Source: an uncultured Alphaproteobacteria bacterium
GTDB lineage: Bacteria > Pseudomonadota > Alphaproteobacteria > Rickettsiales > UBA1997
Direction: 5' to 3'
Length of the DNA stretch: 55,310 nucleotides
Assembly (NCBI GenBank): GCA_949288805.1
Contig: CASELL010000012.1
Coordinates: 1 to 55,310, forward strand
Shown piece by piece: positions 45,801 through 53,728 of the stretch; within the stretch, counting starts at the first letter, position 1; the number at the start of each line of letters is the position of its first letter. The notes under the pieces are model-generated. The model was not told where the DNA came from and made no database searches. It saw nothing but the letters and a program-made list of their open reading frames with translations. Position numbers and translations under genes: made by a program.

Positions 45801-46876
45801 GGAGATAAAAACATAATAGCATCTAAAGAAGGAACATCTACACCTTCTGACAAACATCTAACATTACTTAATATTCTACAATCTTTATAACTAGCATTTT
45901 TTAACCAATCTAATAATTTATCTCTATCTTTAACGTTCATTGAACCGTCAATATGATTCATTTCGATATTTTCTATATCAGTATCAACATCGGTCCCAGA
46001 AAAATAATAATCACTACATTTTTTCATTGCATTTGTAATGATTTTAGAATTTTCAATAGTATTACAAAAAGCAACAACTTTTCTCATTGGCTCCGGATCT
46101 TCATTTTTAATTATTTCTTCGTCTTCTTCTAATAATTTATTTTTCATTAAAGCATTTAAACAACCAACAATTTTTGTAGCAACTGTTAATTGACTTTCTG
46201 TATTTTTTGTTTCTCTTTTTACTTTATCAATAATTTCACCATTATTAATTCTATCTATAAAATCTTGACTTAAAGTATTTTCATTAACACTTAATACAAT
46301 TACTTTATAATCTGTTAATAAACCTTTTTCTACTGCTTTACCAAATCCTATTCTATAAAATTCTTTACCAAAATACTTTTCATCATCCATAGAATAGCAT
46401 TTATTTTCATCTTTAACACTAGCAACATATATTTTAGGGGTTGCCGTCATGTAAAGCCTTTTTTCTGCTTTTATTATATTGTTATCATGAATTTTATTAA
46501 AATTTGATATACTGTCATTTTCTATACCAGTAGTTCTATGTGCTTCATCACATATAACTAAATCAAAAATAAAATCATTATCTTTCGCTTGCATTCTTTC
46601 AATCACATCCAAAGACTGATATGTAGAGAAAACAACATTTAATTTTACATCTTGTTTATCTTGTTGTCTATCTTGTTTATTTATATATTTTTTAATACTA
46701 TTTAATCTTTTTATTAAATTATCAGTATCGGTAGCAACAGGAAAAGATAAATCAGATAAATCATATTTTAAAATATCATCATCTTTTTTAGCTACTGTTG
46801 TATCAGAACAAACACAAGTATAATATAAATCAAGTTCAGATTCTTCAGTCCATTCCAATAATGCCTGTCTCACCAA
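42857..46876 (-). CDS. type ISP restriction-modification enzyme, C-terminal part: helicase, methylase and TRD (out of frame)
   Basis: These 1339 residues hold the SF2 helicase body (DEAH box LVICDEAHRTTG near residue 110, YMTATPKIY near 141, and SVGRVMRIAEG as motif VI), a linker, and an N6-adenine methylase with motif I VLEPFSGTGSFITR (about 677) and motif IV VIISNPPYSTG (about 780). A C-terminal target-recognition region follows. The nominal start is a TTG, but the same frame stays open through the (GA)11 repeat and reads LKIFNCLFLVPSIALVRQALLEWTEE, the expected helicase motif Ia. So it is really the downstream part of one gene that begins at 47577. Total restored length about 1572 residues, like LlaGI (type ISP, single polypeptide). 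Confidence 0.9.
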   Translation of the reverse strand: MVRQALLEWTEESELDLYYTCVCSDTTVAKKDDDILKYDLSDLSFPVATDTDNLIKRLNSIKKYINKQDRQQDKQDVKLNVVFSTYQSLDVIERMQAKDNDFIFDLVICDEAHRTTGIENDSISNFNKIHDNNIIKAEKRLYMTATPKIYVASVKDENKCYSMDDEKYFGKEFYRIGFGKAVEKGLLTDYKVIVLSVNENTLSQDFIDRINNGEIIDKVKRETKNTESQLTVATKIVGCLNALMKNKLLEEDEEIIKNEDPEPMRKVVAFCNTIENSKIITNAMKKCSDYYFSGTDVDTDIENIEMNHIDGSMNVKDRDKLLDWLKNASYKDCRILSNVRCLSEGVDVPSLDAIMFLSPRQSEIDIVQSVGRVMRIAEGKKYGYIIIPVVIPFGKKPEEELDKDSFKIVWKVLRSLRSHDDNLNYEIEKINLKINKESKSSTGHIQVVDLNKITDLPQENQDTSLKEQLMFEFERNYRIEFFTRVVKKVGDRSYWSNWASDVADIVKNNIEKIKNLLVSNSTFKREFNKLLNKIHKDLNPFVSENEVIEMLAQHIVILPIFNTLFGSGKFSENNAVSKIFQKVVNILLQDQEENKKLNNYYESVKLHIIKTTTSAERQTIIKKLYENFFKVAFKSTSDKLGIVYTPIEVVDFIINSVEYILNKEFNKSFNDKNVNVLEPFSGTGSFITRLLQSGYISKNNLKYKYQKELFANEIVLLAYYTSLANIESVYEDIMGEYFPFKHLSLTDTFQLYEDSVEIKELELDDNTESIQELKNTSIDVIISNPPYSTGQKSANDDNQNLHYKNLEEKIRNTYVKDSKAQKSSMYDSYIKAFRWCSDKVKDEGVISFVVNSGWLRSNSADGFRYWLEKDFSSIYIVDLRGNIRKFNKKEGGNIFDVMVGICIVVLVKKRNKDKCNIFYHNIGDYFKKDNKLEKLKTNESIKNLDFEVITPDKNNDWLEKRVEGFENFIPLACEKKYDIRSESFFVNYSMGVQSKRDVWVYNFSKQKLIENVNTTINYYNEQRNKVISGEEDKVIKDSTKCNWSRDWDKFLSKNENIVFNESDIYISVYKPFIKEYLYFNEYLNEERFQIPKIFPNKDSQNLCICVGDFENTNESFSLVTSYNSDIHLLYSETQCFPLYYYSKDLLGNEERHYAISNYIFNKCKEKYGENITREDIFYYVYGVLNAKSYKEKFANNLKKELPRIPLLENFIEISKKGRALANLHLNYEEIDFNKDVLIQGTEMGNFKVNKMKIKGNTLFYNENIIIKNIPDEAFKYVVNGKSPIEWVVDRYKYDVDTKSQLINDANDWGDDRYIFELVLRAIEVGKRSYELIESYDVEL

Positions 46877-46914
46877 AGCTATTGAAGGAACTAAAAAAAG
46901 GCAATTAAAGATCT

Positions 46915-47577
46915 TTAATTGAGAGAGAGAGAGAGAGAGAGAGCGAGTGCTTCAACAATTTTCAAAGATGTAAATGTTTTACCAGTACCACAAGCCATAA
47001 TCAATTTTCCCCTGTCAGCAGTTTCAAAACCTTTCACTACATTTTCTATTGCTTCTACTTGATGTTGTCTTAAAGTTTTTTTATTCTTTTCTTTATTGTT
47101 TATCAATACCTCCCAATCAAATTCACTCAATTCATCCAAACCAATAATTCTAAAATCAATACTTTGATTTTTTGTAGCATTTATTGCTTCCACGCTCCAA
47201 TCATTTGTAGTAGATATAAACAACATTGCTTTAAATTTAATTTTATTATTGTTTTCATCTGTAAAACTTCTATTTGAAGTAGTAACAAAACTATCTAGAT
47301 CGGCTTTATCTATTTTTTTATTTTCAAAAAATTTACATTGCACTGATGTATAATCACCAAAAATATCTTTAAAAACTATATCAATTCCTACATCTTTACC
47401 ACTACTAAATTGAGTCTTAAAAGGAAAATCATCCCACAACCAAATAATTTCTATTTCATTTTTATACAAATTACAATTTTTTAAATATTTAACAATTAAT
47501 TCTTCGAAACTAGAACCTTTTTGTCTAGTAGAAATAGAATAACTAGAAAACATATTTAGTAATTTTTCTATATTCAT
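46915..47577 (-). CDS. type ISP restriction-modification enzyme, N-terminal nuclease and Walker A part (OFF frame)
   Basis: These 220 residues begin the same gene. An Mrr-type PD-(D/E)xK nuclease domain occupies about residues 15-120 (GSSFEELIVKYL, GKDVGIDIVFKD, TSVQCKFF; Asp and the Q-x-K supply the catalytic site). It is followed by the start of the helicase with Walker A MACGTGKTFTS (residues 197-201 for GTGKT). The frame then runs into the repeat as ALALSLSLSLN and stops at TAA. As written the product is a nuclease without motor or methylase. One fewer GA unit, or two more, would join it to the downstream frame. Confidence 0.9.
   Translation of the reverse strand: MNIEKLLNMFSSYSISTRQKGSSFEELIVKYLKNCNLYKNEIEIIWLWDDFPFKTQFSSGKDVGIDIVFKDIFGDYTSVQCKFFENKKIDKADLDSFVTTSNRSFTDENNNKIKFKAMLFISTTNDWSVEAINATKNQSIDFRIIGLDELSEFDWEVLINNKEKNKKTLRQHQVEAIENVVKGFETADRGKLIMACGTGKTFTSLKIVEALALSLSLSLN
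46921..46943. repeat. (GA)11 microsatellite, phase-variation tract
   Basis: Eleven perfect GA units plus a final G on the plus strand, read as CT repeats in the coding strand and translated as Leu-Ser. It is the only long dinucleotide repeat in the window and sits exactly where the two frames of the restriction gene separate. Frame arithmetic: the upstream frame reads CTC AAT TAA, the downstream frame reads TCT CAA TTA. Losing 2 bases or gaining 4 aligns them, so 10 or 13 units are ON and 11 or 12 are OFF. Confidence 0.95.
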
Positions 47578-47658
47578 ACAAACTATTTTATTTTGATATC
47601 AAAAGTTTATAAATACTTTTTTAAAAAACAATAAAAGTTTATATTAATGTAAAATTAA

Positions 47659-49038
47659 CTAAATATCCATGAAAAAATCACCATTCACAACTATATTTTT
47701 TTCAAAAATATATTTATTACTTTTTTTAATTTTTAATTTATAACTTCCATTAGGAACATTAACAGAATTAAACATTATATTTTTTGGCAACAAACTCCAC
47801 TGTCTAATATCAGGAATGCTTGTAGCATCAATAGTTTTTTTCAAACCAGTATAATAAATCAAAGCTGGTATTATATTATTATTACTACTTTTATATATTT
47901 GATAAGCACTGGTAATGGCTGCTATATATTTTGTAGATGTTGCTAAAATAAGTTTAGAATATTCTCCTTCTTTATTTTTTTCAAAATCATCATAAGCAAT
48001 TTCATTTAATGGTTCAATAAGCAATAATTCAAAATCTTTAATTTTATTATTTTTCAAATCGTATAATTCAACAAAAACTTCATCATTTTTCAATGGCTTT
48101 TCAAAATATGGTAATTGTATATCAATAGATGGATTTCCTTCTGTATCAAATATAATTAATAGAGATAAAAAATTAAAAAACTCTGGGCTTTGATCAGCAA
48201 ACATAGAAAAAATTAAAGGTATTTTAACTTTTTTAACTTTAATATTATTTATAAAGCCATCTTTAAATAAAATTGTAAAATTATTGTTTTTATTATCACT
48301 ATTTATAAAGTTTTTAATTGATTTTGAGAAATCAGTTTCTACAACAAGTTTCTCTAAATCTTTTTTGTTTAACTTAAAAAAGTTTTCTCTAAACTTATCA
48401 TTATTTTTATTATATGATGGAAAAACATAATAATTAAATAAAACCTTATTAGCACTATTTAAACTTGTTCTACTTCTTGAATCGTTATTTTCTTTATAAA
48501 TATAATAACCCCAAATTTTTTGTAGCAAATCTTCATTATAATAATCTTTATCTGTATATGAATTATTAATACTATTCCATTTAATAATATTACTTCTTGA
48601 TTTTCTTAAATAGGACAATCTTGTATCATTATCAATATTTTTATCTAGGTATAATTTATAATATATCAAAGATTTATAAAATCTAATTAGTCCATTTTCA
48701 TATTTTCTACCACTATAATCGTCTAAACTATCATTAACTGTGCTTTTTAATTTACTTGTTATACTAATTGTGTATAAATCTTCACTAATTTTTTCTGCTT
48801 CATCAAAATGTTTTAAGGCATTATTATAATCATTATTTAAATAATAAATTGTTCCTTTTTCAAGATTATTCAATAATAAACTTTCCTTTCTATCGTAATT
48901 TTCTTCAACAATTTTTAGTGCTCCATTATAGTTTTTTTTAGAAACATTACTAACTATTTTCTGTTGTAAAATACCATAATTTGGAGCACAAGCAACTAAT
49001 TGTATTAATATTAATAATAAAAATAACCTTTTTAACAT
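47659..49038 (-). CDS. COG3014-like lipoprotein with TPR-type repeats
   Basis: This 459-residue lipoprotein has a lipobox LVAC (Cys about residue 17). TPR-like helices follow at residues 25-125: NYNGALKIVEE, KGTIYYLNNDYNNALKHFDEAEKISEDLYTISI and NGLIRFYKSLIYYKLYL, the COG3014 pattern. A beta-rich C-terminal part contains LILATSTKYIAAITSAYQIYKSSNN and RQWSLLPKNI. COG3014 genes often neighbour LpoB- and LPP20-like genes, as here. It is last in the four-gene envelope cassette; exact function unknown. Confidence 0.75.
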   Translation of the reverse strand: MLKRLFLLLILIQLVACAPNYGILQQKIVSNVSKKNYNGALKIVEENYDRKESLLLNNLEKGTIYYLNNDYNNALKHFDEAEKISEDLYTISITSKLKSTVNDSLDDYSGRKYENGLIRFYKSLIYYKLYLDKNIDNDTRLSYLRKSRSNIIKWNSINNSYTDKDYYNEDLLQKIWGYYIYKENNDSRSRTSLNSANKVLFNYYVFPSYNKNNDKFRENFFKLNKKDLEKLVVETDFSKSIKNFINSDNKNNNFTILFKDGFINNIKVKKVKIPLIFSMFADQSPEFFNFLSLLIIFDTEGNPSIDIQLPYFEKPLKNDEVFVELYDLKNNKIKDFELLLIEPLNEIAYDDFEKNKEGEYSKLILATSTKYIAAITSAYQIYKSSNNNIIPALIYYTGLKKTIDATSIPDIRQWSLLPKNIMFNSVNVPNGSYKLKIKKSNKYIFEKNIVVNGDFFMDI

Positions 49039-49044
49039 CTAAAT

Positions 49045-49653
49045 CTATAAAGAAAATCTTTTTTGTTTAGAATATTTTGTAGTTTCATATGTAACTCTTG
49101 AAACCTCTTCACCGCTTTCAATATCAGTTAATTTAATAATTACAGAATATTCTTTTAATGTTTGTCCACCCATTCTTTTTTCATCCATTATAACTTCACC
49201 AAATAATATTAAATCAGCACCAGAAGCCTTGCCTATGCTTTTAATATCTTCTTCTTTTACCATTCCACTATTTTGATATCTAATTTCTTCTAATAATTTC
49301 TTTCTATTTTTTTGATCTATAACATCGAAATCTCCACTTTCAAAAAAGTAATCTAATATTTTGTTATTTAAAGCACTAATTGGAAAAGAATCTTCCGAAG
49401 TATTGTTTTCAACTTCACCAATAAATATTTTAGGAGTTTCATAACCATTCTCTCTTAAATATCTTTTATATCTACCGGTATTAGTTAATTTATTAGTAAT
49501 ATAATCAACTGCTAGATTTGTATCGGTAGCAACCCAATCATCGGTAATTGTCATTGCCTTTTTATCTCCTTCGGCAGTAGTCATTCTTTGAGCTTTAATT
49601 GTTGGACCACAGGCAGTTAAAGCCAATAATAAAGCTATACATATTTTTTTCAT
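49045..49653 (-). CDS. penicillin-binding protein activator LpoB-like lipoprotein
   Basis: This 202-residue lipoprotein has lipobox LTAC (Cys about residue 15), a short spacer, and the LpoB/CsgG-like domain: TPKIFIGEVENNTSE, NNKILDYFFESGDFDVIDQKNRKKLLEEI, GKASGADLILFGEVIM, YSVIIKLTDIESGEEVS. In Enterobacteria LpoB activates PBP1b from the outer membrane. The link is plausible because peptidoglycan genes (murB) are present. It is embedded between LPP20-like and COG3014-like genes. Confidence 0.85.
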   Translation of the reverse strand: MKKICIALLLALTACGPTIKAQRMTTAEGDKKAMTITDDWVATDTNLAVDYITNKLTNTGRYKRYLRENGYETPKIFIGEVENNTSEDSFPISALNNKILDYFFESGDFDVIDQKNRKKLLEEIRYQNSGMVKEEDIKSIGKASGADLILFGEVIMDEKRMGGQTLKEYSVIIKLTDIESGEEVSRVTYETTKYSKQKRFSL

Positions 49654-49656
49654 AAA

Positions 49657-50550
49657 TTACTCCATAATTTTAATAATATTTTTTTCAAGATAAATATAAA
49701 ATTGATTCATTACTTTATTGTAAATTTGATCATAATTTATTCCAGTATCAGTAATTTTTTTATTTATACTTTTTACAACCTTTCCATTGCTAATTAATTG
49801 TAGGCTTAATGTAAAAGAATATTTTTCAAAACCCTCTACATTTAAAAACTCTTTTTTAATAATTAATTTACCATCAATTACTTTTTTAGCAGAGGAAGAA
49901 TTAATTGCTATCTTAATACCATTTTCATTAAATAAATTAGTCAAAAATGATTTTAATTCTTCATTTTTTATATTTATATAATAGCTACCTACTTTGCTAA
50001 AATTGTTTTTATTGTTTTCAAAAACATCTTTATACTCAATTTCTTCTTGTATTTCTTTACCTGTTAGAAACAGATATTTTTTATTTAAAGATTCTCTTTT
50101 TTTATACATTTCTTCTAATTTTTTAGAAGAGGTAATAGAATTATCATCTATTAAAGTAGTCATTTTTTTATCTAACATTTTAATATCAAATTCTATATCG
50201 TTAGCAACTTTAACTCTATCCAAAACAGCCAAAACATAAAAATCATTATTTTTATTATATGTTTCTTTAATGCTAGTTCCCTTTAAAATACCCTCACTTT
50301 CTTCATAAAGTATTTCGCTTGATTCTTCTTTATCTTGTTTTACTTCGTTTTTAAACTTGCTACTAACTTTTGTTTCAAATATTTTTTGTATATTATTTCT
50401 AGCATCAACAATAGCTAATTCTAATGAGTTGCCATGACCTACGGCACATATATCATCACCACAATTTGATTTTCTAACCCAATCTGGCAACTCACCAGCA
50501 ATCGTATTTGATATTAAAAATAAAAATATAAAAAATAATTTTTTATTCAT
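49657..50550 (-). CDS. LPP20-family exported protein
   Basis: This 297-residue protein has a signal peptide (residues 1-17, cleavage near IAGEL), followed by the LPP20 pattern: PDWVRKSNCGDDICAVGHGNSLELAIVDARNNIQKIFETKVSS. The middle segment FYVLAVLDRVKVANDI is typical of that family. A C-terminal Asn/Lys-rich half follows. It has no lipobox Cys, so it is probably periplasmic. It lies 3 bases before lpoB-like in the cassette. Confidence 0.75.
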   Translation of the reverse strand: MNKKLFFIFLFLISNTIAGELPDWVRKSNCGDDICAVGHGNSLELAIVDARNNIQKIFETKVSSKFKNEVKQDKEESSEILYEESEGILKGTSIKETYNKNNDFYVLAVLDRVKVANDIEFDIKMLDKKMTTLIDDNSITSSKKLEEMYKKRESLNKKYLFLTGKEIQEEIEYKDVFENNKNNFSKVGSYYINIKNEELKSFLTNLFNENGIKIAINSSSAKKVIDGKLIIKKEFLNVEGFEKYSFTLSLQLISNGKVVKSINKKITDTGINYDQIYNKVMNQFYIYLEKNIIKIME

Positions 50551-50551
50551 T

Positions 50552-51112
50552 TTATTCTAAAACTTTGTCTTTAATTTCTTGTTTTATTTCTTTATTATCT
50601 TCTTGTAATAATCTCATCATTTTATCAACTGAAGCGTTAACTGCTCTTTCATAATTTTTCTTATTCATTTTAATTAAAGAATAGCATTGATATTTAACAA
50701 TATCTTTTTCTGCTCCAAGTTCCTTTGTGTATTTTCTTTTTTCCCAATAACTTTCTGCTTGTTCAACTCCAGCTAGATATACTTGAACACTTTGTTCTAA
50801 AACTTCATTAGATAATTCCTTTGCTTCTTCATTTTTAGATTCTACAACACTTTTATATGTATTATTTATCATTGTAGATATTTCCGAAGCAACAACTAGA
50901 TTAGCTCTAGCAGAAGCGGTTTTTTCACATAATCTTTGATTAGTATTCTCTGCTTTTGATACAAAGTATTTATAATCTTTATCTGGCTTTTGATATTCTT
51001 TTTTAACCCATTTAGGTGTTGGAGAATAAGAAATACTTGTAATTATATAATCTTTTTTAATAGAATTACAAGAAACTAATATTAAAGGCAATAGTAAAAA
51101 TTCTTTTTTCAT
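50552..51112 (-). CDS. LPP20-like lipoprotein
   Basis: From the ATG at 51110-51112 (an upstream ATG would add five codons before the signal) this is a 186-residue protein with a signal peptide and lipobox LVSC (Cys about residue 15). Then comes TPKWVKKEYQKPDKDYKYFVSKAENTNQRLCEKTASARANLVVASEISTMI, like LPP20 lipoproteins. A second helical half ends in a charged tail. It is the first gene of the cassette of four envelope genes. Confidence 0.7.
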   Translation of the reverse strand: MKKEFLLLPLILVSCNSIKKDYIITSISYSPTPKWVKKEYQKPDKDYKYFVSKAENTNQRLCEKTASARANLVVASEISTMINNTYKSVVESKNEEAKELSNEVLEQSVQVYLAGVEQAESYWEKRKYTKELGAEKDIVKYQCYSLIKMNKKNYERAVNASVDKMMRLLQEDNKEIKQEIKDKVLE

Positions 51113-51142
51113 TTTTAAATATAACATTATTAATTTAAGCTA

Positions 51143-51170
51143 TTTATAATATAAAAAAAATATTTGTCAA
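51143..51170 (-). promoter_or_regulatory. promoter candidate for the lipoprotein/LpoB cassette
   Basis: On the minus strand a perfect TTGACA (51165-51170), a 16-base spacer and TATAAA (51143-51148) lie 31 bases before the first gene's ATG. It is the best -35 in the window. Confidence 0.55.
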
Positions 51171-51227
51171 TTATTTTGTAATTATTTTAAAATATTTAAA
51201 AATTCTTATAATATAAAAAATTATAAA

Positions 51228-51256
51228 TTGACTTAAAAAAAAGAATAAAATAACAT
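51228..51256 (+). promoter_or_regulatory. promoter candidate for the Ntn-hydrolase gene
   Basis: TTGACT (51228-51233), a 17-base spacer and TAACAT (51251-51256) lie 22 bases before the ATG at 51279. Confidence 0.5.
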
Positions 51257-51278
51257 AGAAAAAAACGATCGAATTTTT

Positions 51279-52352
51279 ATGAAAAATAATTTTAAAATAA
51301 TTATAAGTTTAGTAATTGTTATTAATCTAGTAATCACTCCTTTAAATGCTATAGCTTGTTCTAGAATATTGTATACAACAGATAAAATTGTTATGGTAGG
51401 AAGAAATGTAGATTGGCCAGGTGGCTTAAACACCAATATATGGCTTTTACCACGAGGACTCGAAAAAAATGGTTCTGCTGGTGAAAACTCACTTGTATGG
51501 AAAGCTAAATATGGAAGTGTAGTTTCAACTGTTTATGATATGTTTTCATTAGATGGTATGAATGAAAAAGGACTTGTTGTTAATTTACTCTATTTAAAAG
51601 AAAGTAAATACTATAAACCACAAAAAAATAATAAAGATAAAAAAGCTATTTTAGTATCGGCTTGGGGACAGTATGTTTTGGATAACTTCGCAACAGTTAA
51701 AGAAGCAGTTAGAGAATTTCAAAAAGGCGAAATATACATAGTCCCACTTGAAATCGATGATAATTCTTCACATAATTCAGGACTTCATTTATCTATATCA
51801 GATTCAAAAGGCGATTCAGCAATTTTTGAATATGTTGATGGAAAATTAAAAATATATCATGGTAAAGAATATAAAGTTATGACAAACTCTCCAATTTATA
51901 ATGAACAATTAGCTTTAAATGAATATTGGAAAAATATTGGTGGAGAAGATTTTTTACCAGGAACACACAAATCACAAGATAGATTTGTTAGAGGATCTTT
52001 CTATAATGATAGAGTTGAGAAATCAAATGATCATAAAAAAGCATTAGCAATTGTATTATCAATTATGAGAAATATCTCAGTTCCAATAGGAATATCAACT
52101 CCAAAAGAACCAAATCTATCTTCTACTTTATGGAGAACCGTTTCAGATCAAACTAATAAAGTCTATTATTTTGAATCTGCTTATGAACAAAATGGTTTCT
52201 TTGTTAATTTAAAAAAAGTAGATTTTTCTAGCAAACAACCAGTTAGAAAGCTTGATTTATCTAATGGTAAATACTATTATGGAGAGGTTAGTGGCAGATT
52301 CTTAAACAGTAATATGTTTAATTTTTCAATAGATTTAACTGCTATAAAATAA
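51279..52352 (+). CDS. exported choloylglycine hydrolase / penicillin acylase family (Ntn-hydrolase)
   Basis: This 357-residue protein has a signal peptide (residues 1-25) that ends ...NAIA, so that cleavage exposes Cys27 (ACSRILYTT) as the N-terminal nucleophile. The family pattern continues: VGRNVDWPGG (Asp near residue 46), GSVVSTVYDMFSLDGMNEKGLVVNLLYL, and a late R with DRFVRGSFY near residue 240. These Ntn enzymes hydrolyse linear amides (bile salts, penicillin V, acyl-homoserine lactones). The substrate cannot be read from sequence. It lies just before the radical SAM locus, with a strong hairpin between. Confidence 0.9.
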   Translation: MKNNFKIIISLVIVINLVITPLNAIACSRILYTTDKIVMVGRNVDWPGGLNTNIWLLPRGLEKNGSAGENSLVWKAKYGSVVSTVYDMFSLDGMNEKGLVVNLLYLKESKYYKPQKNNKDKKAILVSAWGQYVLDNFATVKEAVREFQKGEIYIVPLEIDDNSSHNSGLHLSISDSKGDSAIFEYVDGKLKIYHGKEYKVMTNSPIYNEQLALNEYWKNIGGEDFLPGTHKSQDRFVRGSFYNDRVEKSNDHKKALAIVLSIMRNISVPIGISTPKEPNLSSTLWRTVSDQTNKVYYFESAYEQNGFFVNLKKVDFSSKQPVRKLDLSNGKYYYGEVSGRFLNSNMFNFSIDLTAIK

Positions 52353-52384
52353 ATATAATAAATTTCAAAATACAATATAATAAA

Positions 52385-52427
52385 AACATTATAATATTAA
52401 GTGTAATTTTATTAATATTATAATGTT
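52385..52427 (+). terminator. terminator after the Ntn-hydrolase gene
   Basis: A perfect 16-base inverted repeat (52385-52400 and 52412-52427) with an 11-base loop, followed by CTATTTTT. It is AT-rich but long and has the following T-run, so it fits a factor-independent terminator separating the hydrolase from the radical SAM gene. Confidence 0.65.
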
Positions 52428-52493
52428 CTATTTTTATTGAAAAAATATTGTTTTGTTTTAGAATGTTTATGTAATTAAACATAATAAAGATGT

Positions 52494-53702
52494 ATGTTTT
52501 CATTACAAAATAATATATTCATTGTTAGAGGTGCTATTAATCATGCTATATATGATCTAAATACTGGAAGACTTTACCAAATTGATGATGAATGTTTGTA
52601 TTTAATTGAAAAAGCTATAAGTTGTGAAAATTGTATATTCTCTAGAAAAGAAAAAAACATAATAGATACATTACTAATCTTGGATGTAATAACAAAGTCA
52701 AAAGAAAAAACAAAACAAAAATCAATAACTTCTTTAAAAATGGAAATAAAACCGAGTTTTGCTTGGTTAGAAATTACTCAACAATGTAATTTAAAATGCA
52801 TTTTTTGTTATGAAGAATCAGATTCTCATGATAAAAAACATATGACTATGGAAGATTTTCATAAAGCAAGAAAGTTTTTAATAAATTATGGTATTAAAGA
52901 AATACAGTTTATAGGTGGTGAACCAATGATACATCCACAATTAAAAGAAATGATAGAGAGTTGTCTAGGCGATTTCGATTTTATTGAAGTATATACAAAT
53001 GGTACTTTTATAACTCAAAATTGGTGTGATTTTTTTAAAGAAAACAATATCAAAGTAGCTATATCTTTACATTCTTTTATACCAGGAGAAGTTGATAAAA
53101 TAACGCAAACTAAAGGTGCCTACAAAATGATAAAAAGAGGAATAGATCTTGTATTAAAAAATAATTTATCTGTTAGATTTGCAACAATAGAAAATAAAGA
53201 TGTAAAAGTAGGTGAACCAGCAAAAGATTTTCCAGTTAGAGCCAAAACTCAGCCACCTAGACTTATAGGAAGGGGTGCCTTCGATCAATTTGATTATAAT
53301 ATGTTTAAAAAAGTAGTAATAACAAAAGATACATTTACTAGACCTATTAATAAAGATTTTGTTATAAGAACTGTTAGTGGACATCAATGTTTTAATAAAG
53401 ATTTATATATAGCGTATAATCTTGAAGTTTTTTCTTGTGTAATGGAAAGAAGGATAAGCCATGGTTTTATTAAAGATGAAAATGATTTAAGTATTATAAA
53501 AACTGATATATGCAAATGTAATAAAGATTTTATAGAAGAATGTAAACATTGTGAGTTTAGATATTTATGTCATGATTGTAGACCAAATTGTAATGGTGGT
53601 GGTGTTATGGATAAACCATGGAATTGTTCTTATGATCCAGAAAGTGGAAAATGGGAAAATACAAAAAAAATGTTTAATAGATTAAAAAAGGAAGCACTAT
53701 AA
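52494..53702 (+). CDS. radical SAM/SPASM peptide maturase
   Basis: This 402-residue protein has an N-terminal PqqD/RRE-like segment (VRGAINHAIYDLNTGRLYQID, residues ~12-35). The radical SAM core carries CNLKCIFC (Cys 98, 102, 105, a CxxxCxxC cluster site) and the SAM-binding FIGGEPMIHP. The C-terminal SPASM domain holds the auxiliary cluster cysteines: QCFNKDLYIAYN, VFSCVMER, ICKCNKDFIEECKHCEFRYLCHDCRPNCNG. SPASM proteins modify peptide precursors; here a Cys-rich precursor-like gene follows 26 bases later. Strong sequence evidence for the enzyme; the partner is inference. Confidence 0.92.
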   Translation: MFSLQNNIFIVRGAINHAIYDLNTGRLYQIDDECLYLIEKAISCENCIFSRKEKNIIDTLLILDVITKSKEKTKQKSITSLKMEIKPSFAWLEITQQCNLKCIFCYEESDSHDKKHMTMEDFHKARKFLINYGIKEIQFIGGEPMIHPQLKEMIESCLGDFDFIEVYTNGTFITQNWCDFFKENNIKVAISLHSFIPGEVDKITQTKGAYKMIKRGIDLVLKNNLSVRFATIENKDVKVGEPAKDFPVRAKTQPPRLIGRGAFDQFDYNMFKKVVITKDTFTRPINKDFVIRTVSGHQCFNKDLYIAYNLEVFSCVMERRISHGFIKDENDLSIIKTDICKCNKDFIEECKHCEFRYLCHDCRPNCNGGGVMDKPWNCSYDPESGKWENTKKMFNRLKKEAL

Positions 53703-53728
53703 GTATTTGTTTTCTTAATAGTAAAACA

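Noticed and set aside
46877-46914. Gap between two separate restriction genes
   Set aside because: The downstream frame stays open through this gap and encodes helicase motif Ia (FLVPSIALVRQAL), so there is one gene, not two.
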